Positions 35,689 to 44,023 of a DNA stretch of 64,000 nucleotides are shown here, piece after piece (the first letter of the stretch is position 1; every line of letters begins with the position of its first letter). The DNA lies in the NCBI GenBank assembly GCA_963805355.1, contig CAWDTZ010000001.1, forward strand, positions 1-64,000, in the 5' to 3' direction. Both the position numbers and the translations under genes were made by a program. The notes under the pieces were generated by a model. The model was not told the origin of the DNA. It worked only from the letters and a program-made list of their open reading frames with translations, and made no database searches. The stretch comes from VBCG01 sp963805355 (lineage in GTDB: Bacteria; Pseudomonadota; Gammaproteobacteria; Burkholderiales; Casimicrobiaceae).

Positions 35689-36076
35689 ATGAGCCGACCC
35701 ATTCATTTCGAAATTCATGCGGAAAACCCCGAGCGGGCCATGAAGTTCTACACGCAGCTTTTCGGCTGGAAATTTGCGCAATGGGGCAAGGAGGCTTACT
35801 GGCTGGTCACGACCGGCGAGGCGCTCCGAGCCGGGGATCAACGGCGGGTTGATGCCACGCCGCGGCGGTGGTCCGGTACCGATGGCGGCCGTCAATGCGT
35901 TCGTCTGCACGGTGGGTGTCGTGAATCTCGACGCGATGATCGTGAAGGTAGCGGAAGCCGGCGGCATGATCACCGTGCCGAAGATGCCGATCCCGACCAT
36001 GGGCTGGCTTGCGTATGGCTCCGACACTGAGGGCAATCTCTTCGGGATGATGCAGATGGATACCTCGGCCGCATGA
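35689..36076 (+). pseudogene. VOC-family (glyoxalase/bleomycin-resistance fold) protein with a frameshift
   Basis: AGGAG precedes ATG 35689. The first frame reads MSRPIHFEIHAENPERAMKF and FGWKFAQWGKEAYWLVTTG. Near 35825 the protein continues in the next frame with EPGINGGLMPRRG, AFVCTVGVVNLDAMI and AYGSDTEGNLFGMMQ, ending at 36076. The joined product, about 128 residues, is a complete single-domain VOC protein of the PhnB/lactoylglutathione-lyase-like type. Its stop overlaps the hemC start (ATGA), so if intact it would be the first gene of the haem operon. The break is one or two bases and could be a sequencing error. Confidence 0.7.
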
Positions 36077-37008
36077 ACATCGCGCAGCCTAACCGATTGA
36101 TCATCGCCACGCGCGAATCGGCACTTGCGCTGTGGCAGGCCGAACACATCAAGGCGCGTCTTGCGACGTTGTATCCGGTGACCACGGTCGAGCTGCTGGG
36201 CATGACCACCAAAGGCGACCAGATCATCGACCGTCCGCTCACCGACATCGGCGGCAAGGGTCTCTTCATCAAAGAGCTCGAAGTTGCAATGGAGGAAGGC
36301 CGCGCCGACTTTGCCGTCCATTCGCTGAAGGACGTGCCGATGGAAATGCCCGAGGGCTTTGCGCTTGCAGGCATCACCGCGCGTGAGGATCCTCGCGATG
36401 CGTTCGTATCCAACCGGTTCGGCTCGATGCAGGCGCTCCCGCCCGGCGCAGTGGTCGGCACCTCGAGCCTGCGGCGCGAGGCGCAGCTGCGCGAACGCTA
36501 TCCGCAGATCCGGATCGAACCGTTGCGCGGCAACGTGAACACGCGCCTGCGCAAGCTCGACGAAGGCGGCTACGACGCGATCATTCTCGCCGCCGCCGGA
36601 CTGAAGCGGCTCGGCTTCGGCGCACGCATCACTTCGCTGCTGGCGCCGGATGAAAGCCTGCCGGCGCCGGGGCAAGGCGCGCTCGGACTCGAATGCCGCA
36701 GCGACCGCGCCGATCTGGTCGGTGTCCTCGACGGACTTGCCGACCGCGAAACATCGCTGGCCACTTTGGCGGAACGCGCCTTTTCGCGCGCGCTGGGAGG
36801 CAGCTGTCACACGCCGCTGGCGGGGTACGGCGAGTGGAAGGCGGGATCGCTGTGGTTGCGTGGCCTGCTGGCCAGCCAGGCAGGCACCGATGTGATGCGG
36901 GGCGAGATGACCGCCATCGTATCCGACCACGGTGAGGCGGAAGCGCTGGGGCGCAGCCTGGCGGACGATTTCCTCCGCCGTGGCGGCGCGCGCCTGATTG
37001 CCGCATGA
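36073..37008 (+). CDS. hemC: Hydroxymethylbilane synthase (porphobilinogen deaminase)
   Basis: The product has 311 residues and is complete. It shows the family features RLIIATRESALALWQAEHIK, TTKGDQIIDRPLTDIGGKGL, VHSLKDVP, GTSSLRREAQL and LRGNVNTRLRKLDEG. Cys245, in GGSCHTPL, attaches the dipyrromethane cofactor. It polymerises four porphobilinogens to hydroxymethylbilane, the first committed chain-building step of haem. Its ATG overlaps the VOC stop, and hemD begins seven bases after its own stop. Confidence 0.96.
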   Translation: MNIAQPNRLIIATRESALALWQAEHIKARLATLYPVTTVELLGMTTKGDQIIDRPLTDIGGKGLFIKELEVAMEEGRADFAVHSLKDVPMEMPEGFALAGITAREDPRDAFVSNRFGSMQALPPGAVVGTSSLRREAQLRERYPQIRIEPLRGNVNTRLRKLDEGGYDAIILAAAGLKRLGFGARITSLLAPDESLPAPGQGALGLECRSDRADLVGVLDGLADRETSLATLAERAFSRALGGSCHTPLAGYGEWKAGSLWLRGLLASQAGTDVMRGEMTAIVSDHGEAEALGRSLADDFLRRGGARLIAA

Positions 37009-37015
37009 CCATGCA

Positions 37016-37822
37016 ATGAACGTTCGTTCGCTGGCGCCTCTTCCGCGTGCCGCGGGACCCCTTCAGGACATTCGTGTGATCGTCACGCGCCCGGCGCGCC
37101 AGGCAGCGGGCATCGCGCAGGCGCTGGATGCGCTCGGCGCCACGCCCATCATTGTTCCCGCGATCGTGATCCTGCCGCCGGCGGATCGCACGGCGCTGGA
37201 TGCGGCGCATGCGTCGCTCCGGCGCTACGACATCGCGATCTTCATCTCGGCCAACGCGGTGGAGTACGGCGTGCCCGATCCACGGCAATGGCCGTCGTCG
37301 TTGTCGACATTTGCGCCCGGTCCGGGCACCGCGACGGCGCTCGCCGCAGCGGGCATTGCGAATCCGGCGATCCCGGACACGACCTTCGACAGCGAGGGTC
37401 TGCTGGCCCTGCCCGCGCTGACCGCGGTGGCCGGCAAGCGCGTGCTGATCTTTCGCGGCGAAGGCGGGCGGACGGTGCTGGGCGATACGCTGCGCGCACG
37501 CGGCGCCGAGGTTGACTACGTCGACTGCTATCGCCGCGCCGTGCCGCAGTCCGGCGCCGAGGGATTCACCGCGGTGTTGCGCGAACAGCGCGCCGATGCG
37601 CTGACGCTGACATCGAGCGAAGGCCTCGACAACCTGTGCACGCTGCTCGATGCGGCGTCGCTGCGCCTGCTGCAGGCGCTGCCCACCTTCGTGCCGCATC
37701 CGCGCATTGCCGAACATGCCCGCAGCAAGGGCTTTACCGCCATCGCCACGGGTGGCTCGGATGCCGGACTCATCGCAGGCTTGCTAGAATGGTTTGCTGC
37801 CCACCCACGACAACAACACTGA
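37016..37822 (+). CDS. hemD: Uroporphyrinogen-III synthase
   Basis: ATG 37016 is chosen over the TTG at 36998, which overlaps hemC. In the 268-residue product two Rossmann-like lobes are seen: VIVTRPARQAAGIAQALDALG with FISANAVEYG, then VLIFRGEGGRTVLGDTLRARGAEVDYVDCYRR and LTLTSSEGLDNL. This weakly conserved enzyme closes and flips ring D of hydroxymethylbilane to make uroporphyrinogen III. In many betaproteobacteria hemX and hemY follow directly; here a dehydrogenase gene begins four bases later instead. Confidence 0.92.
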   Translation: MNVRSLAPLPRAAGPLQDIRVIVTRPARQAAGIAQALDALGATPIIVPAIVILPPADRTALDAAHASLRRYDIAIFISANAVEYGVPDPRQWPSSLSTFAPGPGTATALAAAGIANPAIPDTTFDSEGLLALPALTAVAGKRVLIFRGEGGRTVLGDTLRARGAEVDYVDCYRRAVPQSGAEGFTAVLREQRADALTLTSSEGLDNLCTLLDAASLRLLQALPTFVPHPRIAEHARSKGFTAIATGGSDAGLIAGLLEWFAAHPRQQH

Positions 37823-37826
37823 AACC

Positions 37827-38777
37827 ATGGCCGATCATCACATCCTGATTACCGCACCGCTGCCCCCGTTCCTCTACGATCCGCTGAAGGCCGACTATCA
37901 TTGCCACGACTACAACGCGGCCGCCGACAAGCCGGGCCTGCTCGCTGCCGATGGCGGGCTGATCCGCGGCCTGGTGCAGGGTGGCGGCACCGTCACGCCC
38001 GCGACGCTGCTCGATACGCTGCCCAAGCTGGAGCTGATCTCGGTATTCGGCGTCGGCTACGACGGCGTGCCCGTCGACTATTGCCGCAAGCGCGGCATCA
38101 AGGTCACCAACACGCCGGACGTACTCACAGACGACGTGGCCGACGTGGCGGTGGGCCTCATCCTGATGACCGGTCGCGGCTTCGTGCAGCTCAATCGCTT
38201 CGTGCATGCCGGCGACTGGGAAAAGCGCGGTCCCGCACTGATGACCAAGTTGTCCGGCAAGCGCGTGGGGATCCTCGGCTTGGGCCGCATCGGCAAGGCC
38301 ATCGCGCAGCGCGTGGAAGCGATGGGCATGGAGGTTTCGTACACCGGCCGCAAGCCGCAGGACGTGTCCTATCGCTATGTGCCGACGTTGCAAGCGCTGG
38401 CCACCGAGGTCGACTTCCTGGTGGTTGCGTGTCCGGGCGGCGCGGCGACCAAAAACGTCGTCAATGCGGAGGTGCTGGCGGCGCTCGGCAAGAAGGGCAC
38501 GCTGGTCAACATCGCGCGCGGCTCCATCGTCGACGAAGCAGCACTGGAGGCCGCGCTGCGGGCCGGCACCATCAAGGGCGCGGGCCTCGACGTATTTGCC
38601 GACGAGCCGCATATCCCGCCGGGGCTGCTGACGATGGACAACGTGGTGCTGCTGCCGCATGTGGGCAGCGCGACCAACGAAACGCGCAAGGCGATGGGCG
38701 ACCTGTGCAAGGCCAACCTCGATGCGTGGTTCGGCACCGGGAAAGTGTTGACACTGATCCCGGAGCTGCAGGGCTGA
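37827..38777 (+). CDS. D-2-hydroxyacid dehydrogenase (NAD-dependent)
   Basis: ATG 37827 yields 316 residues. The NAD domain has GILGLGRIGKAIA, NIARGSIVDEAAL with the catalytic Arg, a Glu in FADEPHIP and the catalytic His in LLPHVGSATNETR. These are the features of hydroxypyruvate/glyoxylate-type reductases. It reduces a 2-oxoacid or oxidises a D-2-hydroxyacid in the cytoplasm. It sits four bases after hemD and so is likely co-transcribed with haem genes, with no evident link to haem. A hairpin at 38798-38829 follows. Confidence 0.9.
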   Translation: MADHHILITAPLPPFLYDPLKADYHCHDYNAAADKPGLLAADGGLIRGLVQGGGTVTPATLLDTLPKLELISVFGVGYDGVPVDYCRKRGIKVTNTPDVLTDDVADVAVGLILMTGRGFVQLNRFVHAGDWEKRGPALMTKLSGKRVGILGLGRIGKAIAQRVEAMGMEVSYTGRKPQDVSYRYVPTLQALATEVDFLVVACPGGAATKNVVNAEVLAALGKKGTLVNIARGSIVDEAALEAALRAGTIKGAGLDVFADEPHIPPGLLTMDNVVLLPHVGSATNETRKAMGDLCKANLDAWFGTGKVLTLIPELQG

Positions 38778-38797
38778 TCAATCGCGGTTCCGCAGGG

Positions 38798-38829
38798 CCG
38801 GCGTGCGAGGCTGAAGCCATGCACGCCGG
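38798..38829. terminator. Hairpin between convergent genes
   Basis: CCGGCGTGC and GCACGCCGG pair perfectly over 9 bp. Inside them a nested GGC-TGAA-GCC mini-stem extends the structure. It lies between the stops of the dehydrogenase gene (38777) and the EamA gene (38843) and could serve both strands. No T-run follows on either side, so termination is inferred from place and shape only. Confidence 0.45.
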
Positions 38830-38842
38830 TGCGACGGAAACG

Positions 38843-39793
38843 TCAGGGCGACGGCTCTGATGCCGCCGCAGGCGGCGGCGCCGCCTTCTTCGATGACGGC
38901 ATCAGCACCGCCACCAGCGAGCAGAGCACGAGCGCCAGCGCCGCAAATTCGTTGAAGCCCGGGCGCTCGCCCAGCACCAGCATGCCCGCGAACACACCGA
39001 CCACAGGCACCGGCAGCGACGACATCGACGATACCGCCACCGGCAGCGTGCGCGCGAGCGTGAACCAAGCCCAGTGCGCGAGCGTGCCAGCCAGGAAGAT
39101 GTTGTAGAGAATGGCAAACCACGTCCCGCCCGCCAGGTGCCCGAGGTAGGAAAGCGGATGCGGGTCGAAGATCGGCGCCATCGCCACCAGCGGCAGCCAC
39201 CCCACCAGCATCATCCACCCCACCAGTGTGTTCTGCGGAATTGGCGGCTTCCACTTGCGCAGCAGCACGGTGCCGAAGGCCCACACGATCGCCGCAATGA
39301 GAATCATCAGCGCTCCCGTCGACAGGTCACGCAGGTGGCGCAGATCGTCGCCAAGCAGCAGGACCATCCCCAGCATGCCCAGCACCAGGCCGATGACTTT
39401 GCGCCGGTTGAGCGGCTCGTGCAGCAGCGCGATCGAGATCAGCGTGGCCCACACCGGCATGGTGTAGGCCAGGATGGCACTGCGTCCGGCCGGCAACTGC
39501 TGTACGCCGAACAGCACGAAGCCATTCCAGCCCGCGATATTGAAGAGCGCCAGGATTGCCACGCGGCCCCACCATGCGCGAGGAATGCGGATCGAGTCGC
39601 CACTCAGGCGGGAGACCAGTAGCAGGCCTATCGCTGCAAACGGCAGGGTGAGGGAGCGAAACGTAAGCGGCGCCAGTTCCATCACGCCCATCTTCAGCAC
39701 GGGCCAGTTGCAGCCCCAGATCAGCGTCAGGACTGCGATGGGCAGGAAGGCATGCGCCAGCGGATGGCGCGCGGACGGCACGGCGGAGCTCAT
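38843..39793 (-). CDS. EamA/DMT-superfamily transporter
   Basis: ATG 39793 gives 316 residues with ten helices in two EamA halves: FLPIAVLTLIWGCNWPVLK opens the first, LIAAIVWAFGTVLL the second. LHEPLNRRKVIGLVLGMLGM and LVLGERPGFNEFAALALVL are the paired E-P/R-P signatures after helices 4 and 9. The family exports metabolites such as amino acids, and the substrate is unknown. Its start overlaps the stop of the helix-hairpin-helix gene (ATGA), so the two are translated together. Confidence 0.9.
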   Translation of the reverse strand: MSSAVPSARHPLAHAFLPIAVLTLIWGCNWPVLKMGVMELAPLTFRSLTLPFAAIGLLLVSRLSGDSIRIPRAWWGRVAILALFNIAGWNGFVLFGVQQLPAGRSAILAYTMPVWATLISIALLHEPLNRRKVIGLVLGMLGMVLLLGDDLRHLRDLSTGALMILIAAIVWAFGTVLLRKWKPPIPQNTLVGWMMLVGWLPLVAMAPIFDPHPLSYLGHLAGGTWFAILYNIFLAGTLAHWAWFTLARTLPVAVSSMSSLPVPVVGVFAGMLVLGERPGFNEFAALALVLCSLVAVLMPSSKKAAPPPAAASEPSP

Positions 39794-40461
39794 CCGCGGT
39801 TCCGCACTGGCAGTGCCTCGCCGAACTTGGACTGATGCAGCGCGCGCGCCTGCACGACCCAGGTGTCGCGACGGATGCGGCCGGAGAACTCGGGCAGGCG
39901 CGCATCGAATTCGTCGATGTCGCGTTCGCTCCACCGGGCAATCTGCCGGTATGAGGAAACGCCGAGTTGGTGCAGCATGCGTTCCAGTACCGGGCCGATG
40001 CCCACGATGAGCTTCAGGTCGTCGGGCATCGTGGGCCCGTCGAGCAGTCGCGGCGGTGCATTGTTCTCGAGATCGATCACGATCGAACGATAGCGCGCCG
40101 TATCGCTGCGCGCGGCCGCAAGATCGACGAGCAGATGCCGCCTGTCCTCGGCAAACGCCTGCAGGTGCCCAACGATTGCCGCCGTGCCGCGGGCCTGCTG
40201 GCGCAATCTGGCGTTCTCGCTTTCCAGGCTGCGGATGAGTCGCGCGCGTTCGGCTGCGGCGCCATCGTCCATGGGCTGCGGCCCCGCGGCAGGAACCTCG
40301 ACTGTCACGTCAATCGGCGCAGGCGGCGGCGTTGCCACGGCCGCCGCGCGCAAAGGCACTGCCGCCTGCATGTCGCGCCGCCCATGCATCACGCCGGTGC
40401 GATAGGCGATGAAAACGCCGATCGCCAGGGCGAGCAAAAGGAGGAGGGTCAGACCATTCAC
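39790..40461 (-). CDS. Membrane-anchored helix-hairpin-helix protein
   Basis: The chosen GTG 40461 starts directly at the helix GLTLLLLLALAIGVFIAYRTG. The frame stays open to ATG 40605, but that extension is arginine-rich, has no family look and would leave 15 bases to the divergent hemX start. In the 223-residue product a coiled coil (ERARLIRSLESENARLRQQA) leads to the C-terminal domain LKLIVGIGPVLERMLHQLGVSSYRQIARWS. This is the helix-hairpin-helix found in proteins related to DUF4332 and the L21/NuoE add-on domain. It may bind nucleic acid or protein near the membrane. Function unknown. Confidence 0.75.
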   Translation of the reverse strand: MNGLTLLLLLALAIGVFIAYRTGVMHGRRDMQAAVPLRAAAVATPPPAPIDVTVEVPAAGPQPMDDGAAAERARLIRSLESENARLRQQARGTAAIVGHLQAFAEDRRHLLVDLAAARSDTARYRSIVIDLENNAPPRLLDGPTMPDDLKLIVGIGPVLERMLHQLGVSSYRQIARWSERDIDEFDARLPEFSGRIRRDTWVVQARALHQSKFGEALPVRNRG

Positions 40462-40620
40462 GGGGCGGGACAGGCAGGAAAAGGTGGGGCCGCCCGGCCA
40501 CGCGACCGGGAGCACCCACGATTGTAAGCGACGACGGGTGGCGCGGGCCAGCCGCTTGTCATCGGCGCGCCTGGCGTGGCTGCTAGAATAGGCCTTCGAA
40601 TTCATCGTACGCTGCAGGCC

Positions 40621-41697
40621 ATGGACCCGACTGCGCCAGCGTCCGCCGGCGCTCCCCGTGAGAGTGCCGGCGGCGCGCCTCCTCCCGTAACGCCGCTTGC
40701 GCGACCCGCCTCCCGCGGGTTCGTCGTCGCGCTGGCGCTTCTGGCCATTGCGATCGCTGCCGCAGGCTGGTGGGAAAGCCGGTACGCGCAAACCGAAATG
40801 CGGACCGAAGTGGCGAAACGCCTCACCGACGCCGATGCGGCCCTGGCGCAGGCCAAGGTCCGCGAGTCGAGCCTGAGCAACGAAATGCGCGAGGCGCAGG
40901 CCAAGCTCGCTCTGCTGGAAACGCGCCTGTCCGAATCGCAGACGCAGCAGGCATCGCTCGAGGCGCTGTATCGCGATCTGGCGCCGTCGCGCGACGAATT
41001 GGCGCTCAACGAGATCGAGCAGGTGCTTCTGCTTGCCAGCCAGCAGCTGTCGATCGCGGGCAACGTGCAGGCCGCGCTGGCCGCGCTCCAACTGGCTGAC
41101 GCCAAGCTCGCGCGCACCGACCGGCCCCAATGGGTGGCTATGCGTCGTGCGCTGGTGCGCGACATCGACAAGCTGAAATCACTGCCGTATGTGGACGTGG
41201 CCGGGATGTCGGTCAAGCTCGACCAGGCCATCGCCGCCATCGACGGACTGCCGCTGGCGCGCGACGAGCGATTGCCGGCCCCGGCGCCACCGGCCCCTCA
41301 ACCCGAGGAGTCCGCCTGGCTGCGCTCGCTGCGCGACGCGTGGACCGAGTTGAAGTCGCTGGTGCGGATCGAGGTGGCGGATCGACCCGCAGCCCCCCTG
41401 GTTCCGCAAACGCAAAGTTACTTCCTCCGCGAGAACCTGCGCTTGCGGCTCCTTTCCGCGCGCATTTCGCTGCTGTCGCACGATGAGGCCGGTTTCAGGA
41501 CCGATGTCACCGCCGCCAACGCGTGGATGAAGAAGTACTTCGACACGCGCGCGAAGGCCGTGCAGACACTGGTGGCAAGCCTTACCCAGCTTGCCGCCAC
41601 GCCCATGCCCGCCGAATTGCCCGACCTCGCGGCCAGTCTCACGGCGGTGCGCACGCTGAAGGCCACGCGCGAGCGTGGCGCCCCCGCGACTCGCTGA
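40621..41697 (+). CDS. hemX: HemX-like membrane protein (uroporphyrinogen-III C-methyltransferase homologue)
   Basis: ATG 40621 gives 358 residues. A Pro/Ala-rich cytoplasmic head is followed by one helix (FVVALALLAIAIAAAGWW) and a coiled coil (residues 60-130, ALLETRLSESQTQQASLEAL). The HemX domain contains ALNEIEQVLLLASQQLSIAGN, SLRDAWTELKSLVRIE and YFLRENLRLRLLSARISLLS. HemX proteins lie beside hemD and hemY and are often labelled as methyltransferases without catalytic motifs. A scaffold role for haem enzymes is more likely. hemY follows after five bases. Confidence 0.88.
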   Translation: MDPTAPASAGAPRESAGGAPPPVTPLARPASRGFVVALALLAIAIAAAGWWESRYAQTEMRTEVAKRLTDADAALAQAKVRESSLSNEMREAQAKLALLETRLSESQTQQASLEALYRDLAPSRDELALNEIEQVLLLASQQLSIAGNVQAALAALQLADAKLARTDRPQWVAMRRALVRDIDKLKSLPYVDVAGMSVKLDQAIAAIDGLPLARDERLPAPAPPAPQPEESAWLRSLRDAWTELKSLVRIEVADRPAAPLVPQTQSYFLRENLRLRLLSARISLLSHDEAGFRTDVTAANAWMKKYFDTRAKAVQTLVASLTQLAATPMPAELPDLAASLTAVRTLKATRERGAPATR

Positions 41698-41702
41698 AGT
41701 CC

Positions 41703-42899
41703 ATGCGCCTGCTGTTCGCCTTTCTGCTCCTTGCCACGCTGGCTGTCGTCGCGGCCCTGCTGTTCAAGCTCAATTCCGGCTACGCGATGTTCGTCGCGCC
41801 GCCCTATCGCGTGGAAGTCTCGATCAACGCGTTCATCATGATCGCCGTCGCGGGCTTCGTCGTCGCGTACCTGTTGTTGCGGCTATTCTTCCGCATTGCA
41901 GGGTTGCCGACACAGGTTCGTGCCAGCCGCCGCCACCGCAACATCGAGCGCGCGCGCAGCAAGCAGGACGCCGCCACCGTCGCGCTGCTGGAGGGCCGTT
42001 TCGGCAAGGCCCGGCAATTTGCGGACGAGGCACTGGCCATTCCCCACTCGTCGGGACTGGCGGCACTGGTCGGCGCGCGGGCCGCGGCGGACATGCGCCA
42101 TTTCGATGATGCGCACACGCTACTGTCGCGACCCGACGCGGGCACCGCAAGCCTGGCCGTGCCCCGCCTGATGCTCGAGGCCGAAATGGCGCTCGAACAG
42201 GGGCAACCCGGCGAAGCGTTGGCGCGACTGGCCGAGCTCAAACGCGAGGCCGGTCTGCACACTGCGGCGCTCAAGCTGGAACTGCGCGCGATGATCAATG
42301 CCGGGCGGCATGCCGATGTGCCGCCGCTGGTCGAGCAACTGGTCAAGCGCAAGGTGTACGACACCGAGCAGGGCAGCCTGCTGCGCACCACGGCGTACGC
42401 GCAGGTGCTGGCGCAGCAACGGGTCGACGCGGCGGGATTGCGCGCGTACTGGAACCGCATTCCGGAGGCCGATCGCACGGACCCCAAGGTGGCGCGCGCC
42501 GGCGCTACCGCGTTTCTCGCACTGGGCGGTGATCGCGAAGCCGCGGAAATCGTGGTGCGCGCGCTCGACCGCAACTGGGATGCCGACCTCGCAGTGCTTT
42601 ATGCGCAATGCCGTGCCGCGGACACGTCGGCGCAGCTGCAGACCGCCGAACGCTGGCTGCTGGCCCACGATGCCGACGCCACGCTGCTGTACGCGCTGGG
42701 CCGCCTTTGCGAGCGCGAATCGCTGTGGGGCAAGGCGCAGACCTACTACGAGGCCAGCCTGGCACTCGACGAACATTGGCGCACGCATGTGGCGCTGGGC
42801 GAGATGCTGTCGCGACTCGAGCGGCACGACGAGGCCAATGTGCATCTCGCTGCGGCGCTCAAGCTGTCGCTGGCGGAACTGGAGTCCAGGCGGCACTGA
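41703..42899 (+). CDS. hemY: HemY, haem-biosynthesis-associated TPR membrane protein
   Basis: The product has 398 residues. Two N-terminal helices (LLFAFLLLATLAVVAALLF, NAFIMIAVAGFVVAYLLLRLFF) flank the short FVAPPYRVEVS segment that marks the HemY_N domain. The rest is TPR helical repeats with KARQFADEALAIPHSSGLAAL and the C-terminal LGRLCERESLWGKAQTYYEASL. This is the proteobacterial HemY, not the Bacillus oxidase of the same name. It works with HemX at the inner membrane in late haem synthesis in an undefined way. Confidence 0.9.
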   Translation: MRLLFAFLLLATLAVVAALLFKLNSGYAMFVAPPYRVEVSINAFIMIAVAGFVVAYLLLRLFFRIAGLPTQVRASRRHRNIERARSKQDAATVALLEGRFGKARQFADEALAIPHSSGLAALVGARAAADMRHFDDAHTLLSRPDAGTASLAVPRLMLEAEMALEQGQPGEALARLAELKREAGLHTAALKLELRAMINAGRHADVPPLVEQLVKRKVYDTEQGSLLRTTAYAQVLAQQRVDAAGLRAYWNRIPEADRTDPKVARAGATAFLALGGDREAAEIVVRALDRNWDADLAVLYAQCRAADTSAQLQTAERWLLAHDADATLLYALGRLCERESLWGKAQTYYEASLALDEHWRTHVALGEMLSRLERHDEANVHLAAALKLSLAELESRRH

Positions 42900-42929
42900 T
42901 GCTTCCCGAGCGACGGGTGGCAGCCCGGA

Positions 42930-43961
42930 CTATTCCCGGGCTTCCGTGACCGCTGCGTAGGTGAAGCTGTCGGCGTAGAACTGCTCGGCGGGCAGCGCGC
43001 AGCGCAGCGTGAAATCACGCCGGGCGGCCTCGATCATGGCGGGACCGCCGCACGCGTACACATCGTATCCGGCAAGGTCCGGGAAGTCGGCCATCACCGC
43101 CTCGTGGACGAATCCGGTTCGCCCGGGCCACCCGTCTTCCGGCTGCGGATCCGACAGCACGGGAATGAACGTGAAATCGGGATGCTCCGTCTGCCACTGC
43201 CCGGGCAGGTTGGGCAGGTAGAGGTCGGGCAGCGCGCGTGCGCCCCAGTAGAGCACCATCGGCCGGTCCACCTTGCTGTAGAGCGCGTGTTCGATCATCG
43301 CCTTGATCGGCGCGAAGCCGGTGCCGCCGGCCACGAAGATGATGGGCCGGGTGGATTCCTCGCGCAGGTAGAACGAACCGAGCGGACCTTCGAAGCGCAG
43401 GATCTCCCGTCCCTTGTATTGCGTGAACAGGAGGTCGGTGAAGAAACCGCCGGGCACGTGGCGAATGTGCAGTTCGAGGAGATTGTCGTCGTGCGGCGCG
43501 GTGGCCAGTGAAAAGCTGCGACGCTTGCCATCCTTCAGCAGGAAATCGACATACTGTCCGGCCAGGAACTGCAGCCGCTCGTTGGCCGGGAGCTTGAAGC
43601 GCACGATGGCCACGTCCGCAGCCGCACGCTCGATGGACTCGATCCGGCATGGCAACCGCTTGATCTGAATGTCGCCGGCCCGCCGCACTTCGCGGACCTC
43701 GATCACCACGTCGGTCAGCGGCCGGGCACAGCAGAAGAGCGCCAGCCCCACGCGCTTTTCGTCATTGGTGAGCGTGGCGGCCTGATGCGGGCCGTAGTCG
43801 ACGTCGCCCGAGAGGATGCGACCCTTGCAGGTGCCGCAGGCGCCGTTGCGGCAGCCATAGGGAAGCAGGAGGTCGGCCCGCATGGCGGCCGCCAAAATGG
43901 TTTCGTCCCCAGCGCACGGGTACCGATGGTCGCTGGGCTTTATGGTAATCTCGAAAGTCAT
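42930..43961 (-). CDS. 2Fe-2S ferredoxin-NAD(P)H reductase (CDP-6-deoxy-delta-3,4-glucoseen reductase type)
   Basis: The product has 343 residues and is complete. A plant-type ferredoxin domain (1-95) has Cys37, Cys42 and Cys45 in GCRNGACGTCKG and a fourth ligand in FCCARP. A FAD domain follows (LAGQYVDFLLKDGKRRSFSLA), then an NAD(P) domain (FVAGGTGFAPIKAMIE and YACGGPAMIEAARRDF). Homologues are named after the AscD/E3 sugar enzyme, but in this position they are general electron-transfer reductases. No partner oxygenase adjoins it. It converges on hemY; a GCCCGG/CCGGGC hairpin spans its stop. Confidence 0.9.
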   Translation of the reverse strand: MTFEITIKPSDHRYPCAGDETILAAAMRADLLLPYGCRNGACGTCKGRILSGDVDYGPHQAATLTNDEKRVGLALFCCARPLTDVVIEVREVRRAGDIQIKRLPCRIESIERAAADVAIVRFKLPANERLQFLAGQYVDFLLKDGKRRSFSLATAPHDDNLLELHIRHVPGGFFTDLLFTQYKGREILRFEGPLGSFYLREESTRPIIFVAGGTGFAPIKAMIEHALYSKVDRPMVLYWGARALPDLYLPNLPGQWQTEHPDFTFIPVLSDPQPEDGWPGRTGFVHEAVMADFPDLAGYDVYACGGPAMIEAARRDFTLRCALPAEQFYADSFTYAAVTEARE

Positions 43962-44023
43962 TCAGGCCATTCCGTTTCGCGCCATTCGTTGCAACACGGT
44001 GGCGCGAGACACGAGTCGCGAGC

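Noticed and set aside
40556..40589. Sigma-70 promoter TTGTCA ... TAGAAT before hemX
   Set aside because: The spacer is 22 bases, too long for a normal promoter. Only the TAGAAT is a plausible -10.
42923..42941. GCCCGG/CCGGGC hairpin between hemY and the ferredoxin reductase as a terminator
   Set aside because: Only six base pairs, a seven-base loop and no T-run, so it is too weak to list as a separate feature.
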